The notes under the pieces: model-generated
Told to the model about the DNA's origin: nothing
What the model saw: the letters and a program-made list of their open reading frames with translations, nothing else
Database searches by the model: none
Assembly (NCBI RefSeq): GCF_947623445.1
Contig: NC_135242.1
Coordinates: 3,844,001-3,908,000, forward strand
Reading direction: 5' to 3'
Source: Clavelina lepadiformis
Lineage: Eukaryota > Chordata > Ascidiacea > Aplousobranchia > Clavelinidae
Length of the DNA stretch: 64,000 bases
Program-made: the position numbers and the translations under genes
Part shown: positions 61,196-64,000 of the stretch, piece by piece
Layout: each line of letters starts with the position of its first letter
Position numbering within the stretch: the stretch's first letter is position 1

Positions 61196-62100
61196 AAGTC
61201 TCAGCTTTCAGCCCTTTCCGTTTATCTCATACCGCGTCGTAACAAAGAGTCACAGAACAGTGTACACAAAAGCTCGAGTTTGCTGCATAAAGTTGAGATA
61301 AATCTTTCTGGATTCTGTCTTGAAATGCGCGACAAAGCGAGGAAAAGGGGCCGCTAAAAACAAAAGTTTCATTTCTAAAGCTTTCAATACCCGATTAAAA
61401 ACTCAAAGGCTTTTCACAGAAAACAGATAAAAACTATTAATAATATTCAAAATATAAAAGATAAAAACAGTAACTTTACCGTAAAGATACCGTCAATACC
61501 TATTCTATGTTTTCTTGATATATTTAAGCTTCGTGGAATGCAGATAAATGAAATGTTAAGTAACCAACTGCAAGTTAACATATCAGATTAAATTCGTGGT
61601 TTGTTTAATTGTTTTGTGAGTCATAAGCTATAATGCGTTATGTAAGCTAAAACAAGTTACAAGTTTTTTCCAGTTTTATAGCTTTCTATGTATAATGTTT
61701 CATTGTTCATCCATTGCTTTCTCTCTTTTTAAAAAAAATTTTTGGGGAAAGTCATTTCCATCCAGAAGTCGAAAACAACCCTTTATAATTGTTCCTCCAC
61801 AACTTGAAGTTTATTGTAGACTAGCTTTTAACCCATAAACTTTTTTTGTAATTACGCCGTGCATGATTTCTGCAAACGGTATTTGCACTGCAAAGAATAT
61901 TTACTCTGTGACCTCATCGTCCAACGAATAAGTTTAATTTGTTATACAGTATAAAACACATTGAAAAATTTGCACTTCAGGTCTTATCCGTGATCAACCT
62001 ACGCGCAATCACAGGTTTGCAAAAACAAATCCGAAAAACTAACGGACTAACAGGTTAACTTTTTGTGATGGGTTAAAACGACGAGAGAGACGAGACGACG
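61196..62100. other. 3' flank of the sulfotransferase gene, nothing recognised
   Basis: AT-rich non-coding DNA. An ATTAAA near 61395 could serve as a poly(A) signal, about 200 nt beyond the stop. Confidence 0.35.
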
Positions 62101-62690
62101 TCAAACAGCGATGAGCGTTAATCGATGATCTACCGGTTGAAGTTATCGTATTTGCCGTTGTTTATTACTATCTCAGTGATATTTCAAGATAATAATAAGC
62201 AAGTTCACTTTATAACAGGGGCGGGCAACATACGGCCCGCGGGTCGGATCCGGCCCGCGACGGGATTTTGAGCGGCCCGCAGACAGTTTCCGGTCTTACA
62301 TGATAATGTTGCCTGCGGCCACATTCTGCCGCAATCCCTGTATTGCGTCACTGAATAAGTCCAAGTTTGCCAACCTGAGAAAGATGGCCATGAATCTACA
62401 TGTTCTGTTCGGGTCTACATACATTTGTGAGCAAACATTTTCGACCATGAACATTAATAAGACAAAGCTGCGTTCCAATCTATTCAGGAATCCGGCCCGC
62501 CAAGTACTTCATTTTCTCATATCAGGCCCGCCGACCGAAGAAGTTGCCCGCCCCTGCTTTATAATATCTATTCTTGCATCATAATTAGGTCTAACCTTTA
62601 CCATCGGCACTGCGGCAATCTAATCGTTTTTGGAAACTTCCATCGCACTTCCTTTACCCAAGCAACAGTAACTGACCAAGCAAGTTAGCT
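62100..62690. repeat. Old direct repeat, copy a (with 63250-63510)
   Basis: Flanks of the hAT insert match the 63250-63510 region: for example TACCGGTT-AAGTT then TATTTGCC-TTGTTT on the left, and ATCGGCACTG then CCATCGCA-TTCCTTTACCCAAG on the right. Divergence is substantial. The second copy gives an approximate empty site for the transposon. Confidence 0.65.
62216..62556 (+). mobile_element. hAT transposon deletion derivative with transposase C-terminus
   Basis: The 341-bp element starts CAGGGGCGGGCAAC and ends GTTGCCCGCCCCTG, flanked by the 8-bp duplication CTTTATAA (62208-62215, 62557-62564). Its left end is the GC-rich GGCCCGCGGGTCGGATCCGG block seen in animal hAT elements. The interior keeps the end of a transposase: KFANLRKMAMNL, FGSTYICEQTFSTM, NKTKLRSNL, which is the hAT dimerisation domain. 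The rest of the transposase is deleted, so it is non-autonomous. Confidence 0.9.
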
Positions 62691-62984
62691 CACTTTAGAT
62701 TGAAATTAACTCATTTATTCCTTGGTTCAACCAAAAACACCAAGATAATCGTTTTAGCAATTTTTTCGATAGCCAACCTATGGGCGCGTATGTTATTTGC
62801 ATCTAACATGTGACGTGAAAGTATTTTAAACTGTAGAACAAACTAGATGTTGAGTTTTTTAAAAAAAAAAAACTCTTTTTGCGACAATTTAAAACTATCA
62901 GTTAACATTCTGCGAGATCACGGAATGAGTATCTTGGAAAAGTGAAATCCGTTTGCAAAAGCGAAGCTCAACATAATTATGTCA

Positions 62985-63016
62985 AATATGTATATATATA
63001 TACATATATATATGTA
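62985..63016. repeat. TA/CATA microsatellite
   Basis: Alternating TATATATA/CATATATATGTA tract, self-complementary. Confidence 0.8.
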
Positions 63017-63249
63017 AAGATTTTTACAATTTAAAACATATTTTAAATAACTGTAATGGTTTATCAGCGACTTCTCAATAGACAGATTGTTCCAAACAAA
63101 AATTATTTCAAAAAAACAACCAAAACACAAGAGTCTTGGTAACTTCAACAATTAAAGCTTCTGATTTGCTATTGTTCTTTATTATCGCAGCAATCTTCAA
63201 TCAGTAGTAGACTTAACTTCACTTTGAGTTGCTAACTTACAAGGCAATT

Positions 63250-63510
63250 GAATCGACGGCTAACAGCGATCCTTTATCAGTAAACTATACCGGTTCAAGT
63301 TGTCTTATTTGCCATTGTTTGTTACCATCGCAGCCATTGTTTAAGTTACTGTATTGTATAAATATAATTTCACTTTCAAACATCTAGTTATGCACCCATA
63401 TTAACCCTTATTATCGGCACTGATAATCGAGGCATTTCGGGGGAGCTCCCATCGCAATTCCTTTACCCAAGGGTAACCTGAGCAACACAGATCAAATTCC
63501 ATGGAGGTTT
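63250..63510. repeat. Old direct repeat, copy b (with 62100-62690)
   Basis: Second copy of the repeat described at 62100, without the transposon. The remaining sequence to 64000 is AT-rich and holds no feature I can support. Confidence 0.6.
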
Positions 63511-64000
63511 TAGTAGTAAACTAGTGCAAGGGAAATTACTATCAAGAGATTCAAACCAGAATAACAAGATTTTTAATTGTAGGAAAAGCAAAGTAACACA
63601 AAAACGTTTTCCAGATTTACAAACTAATTAAGCATTTTTTCACTATTTTTTCTCTGCATAGGAACACCGCTATATCAGATGTGATTGTAAAAAAATCTCT
63701 TAGAATAATTATATATGATGCGTGGTTGATTTCTAACACTATAGTGCATACATTCTTTACAATAAAGCATATCACCCAAGAAAATTTCTTTCAGTACTGA
63801 TATGTTATAGTTACCAGTTTTGCCGGTGAACTTTACTTATAAAATGTCTTTGTTTAACTGCCTGATATTTGTGAAAACTGGCTTTCTGGGTGCAGTCATA
63901 TAGAGTCATTTTTTATTTGTTCCAAAACAATTTAAAACAAGATGGATTGATAAGCTTCGATAAGAAAACCTTTACCTATCCAGGCTTGTCAAACTTTGTG

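Overview
The window reads as a stretch of animal nuclear DNA, most likely from an ascidian tunicate such as Ciona. This is inference: it is AT-rich, introns are short (mostly 100-700 bp), genes are broken into small GT/AG exons, and it combines tandem DEG/ENaC channel genes with MASP-type complement proteases (CUB-EGF-CUB-CCP-CCP-protease). Nothing prokaryotic is present. Every gene model below was assembled by eye from splice sites, reading-frame continuity and comparison between paralogues inside the window.

Left third (1-23.4 kb): four minus-strand DEG/ENaC channel genes lie head to tail. The first is cut by the window edge and shows exons 1-2. The next three (3912-7189, 10096-13208, 20013-23349) are complete, with the same 11-exon structure and 463-468 residues each. 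Intergenic DNA between them is also partly homologous, so the duplicated unit is about 6 kb. The spacer before the fourth gene is 6.8 kb and has no confident gene; it holds a 47-bp near-continuous perfect palindrome.

Middle (24.2-51.9 kb): a minus-strand cluster of MASP-like genes. Two copies lie in a direct tandem duplication (about 24.25-34.23 kb and 34.50-45.63 kb) that includes flanking DNA. Copy 2 (43381-36027) is an intact 17-exon, about 760-residue protease. Copy 1 (32089-26171) keeps all exons but carries an 11-nt deletion in CUB1. A third, older relative (51683-46205) has three disabling changes, duplicated CUB/CCP exons and no protease domain. Two transposons with clear target-site duplications (hAT type, and a TA-target MITE) sit only in copy 2 introns.

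Right third (51.7-64 kb): a decayed Ty3/Gypsy LTR retrotransposon (52056-58044) with recognisable LTRs, primer-site region and polypurine tract contains a TIR element and an opposite-strand LINE. Downstream is one intact plus-strand gene, a five-exon HNK-1/chondroitin-type carbohydrate sulfotransferase (59266-61195). A deletion derivative of a hAT transposon follows, inserted in one arm of an old direct repeat.

Functionally the genes are independent: epithelial or neuronal type cation channels, secreted complement-type proteases, and a Golgi sulfotransferase. The window's main story is local gene duplication followed by decay and transposon insertion.
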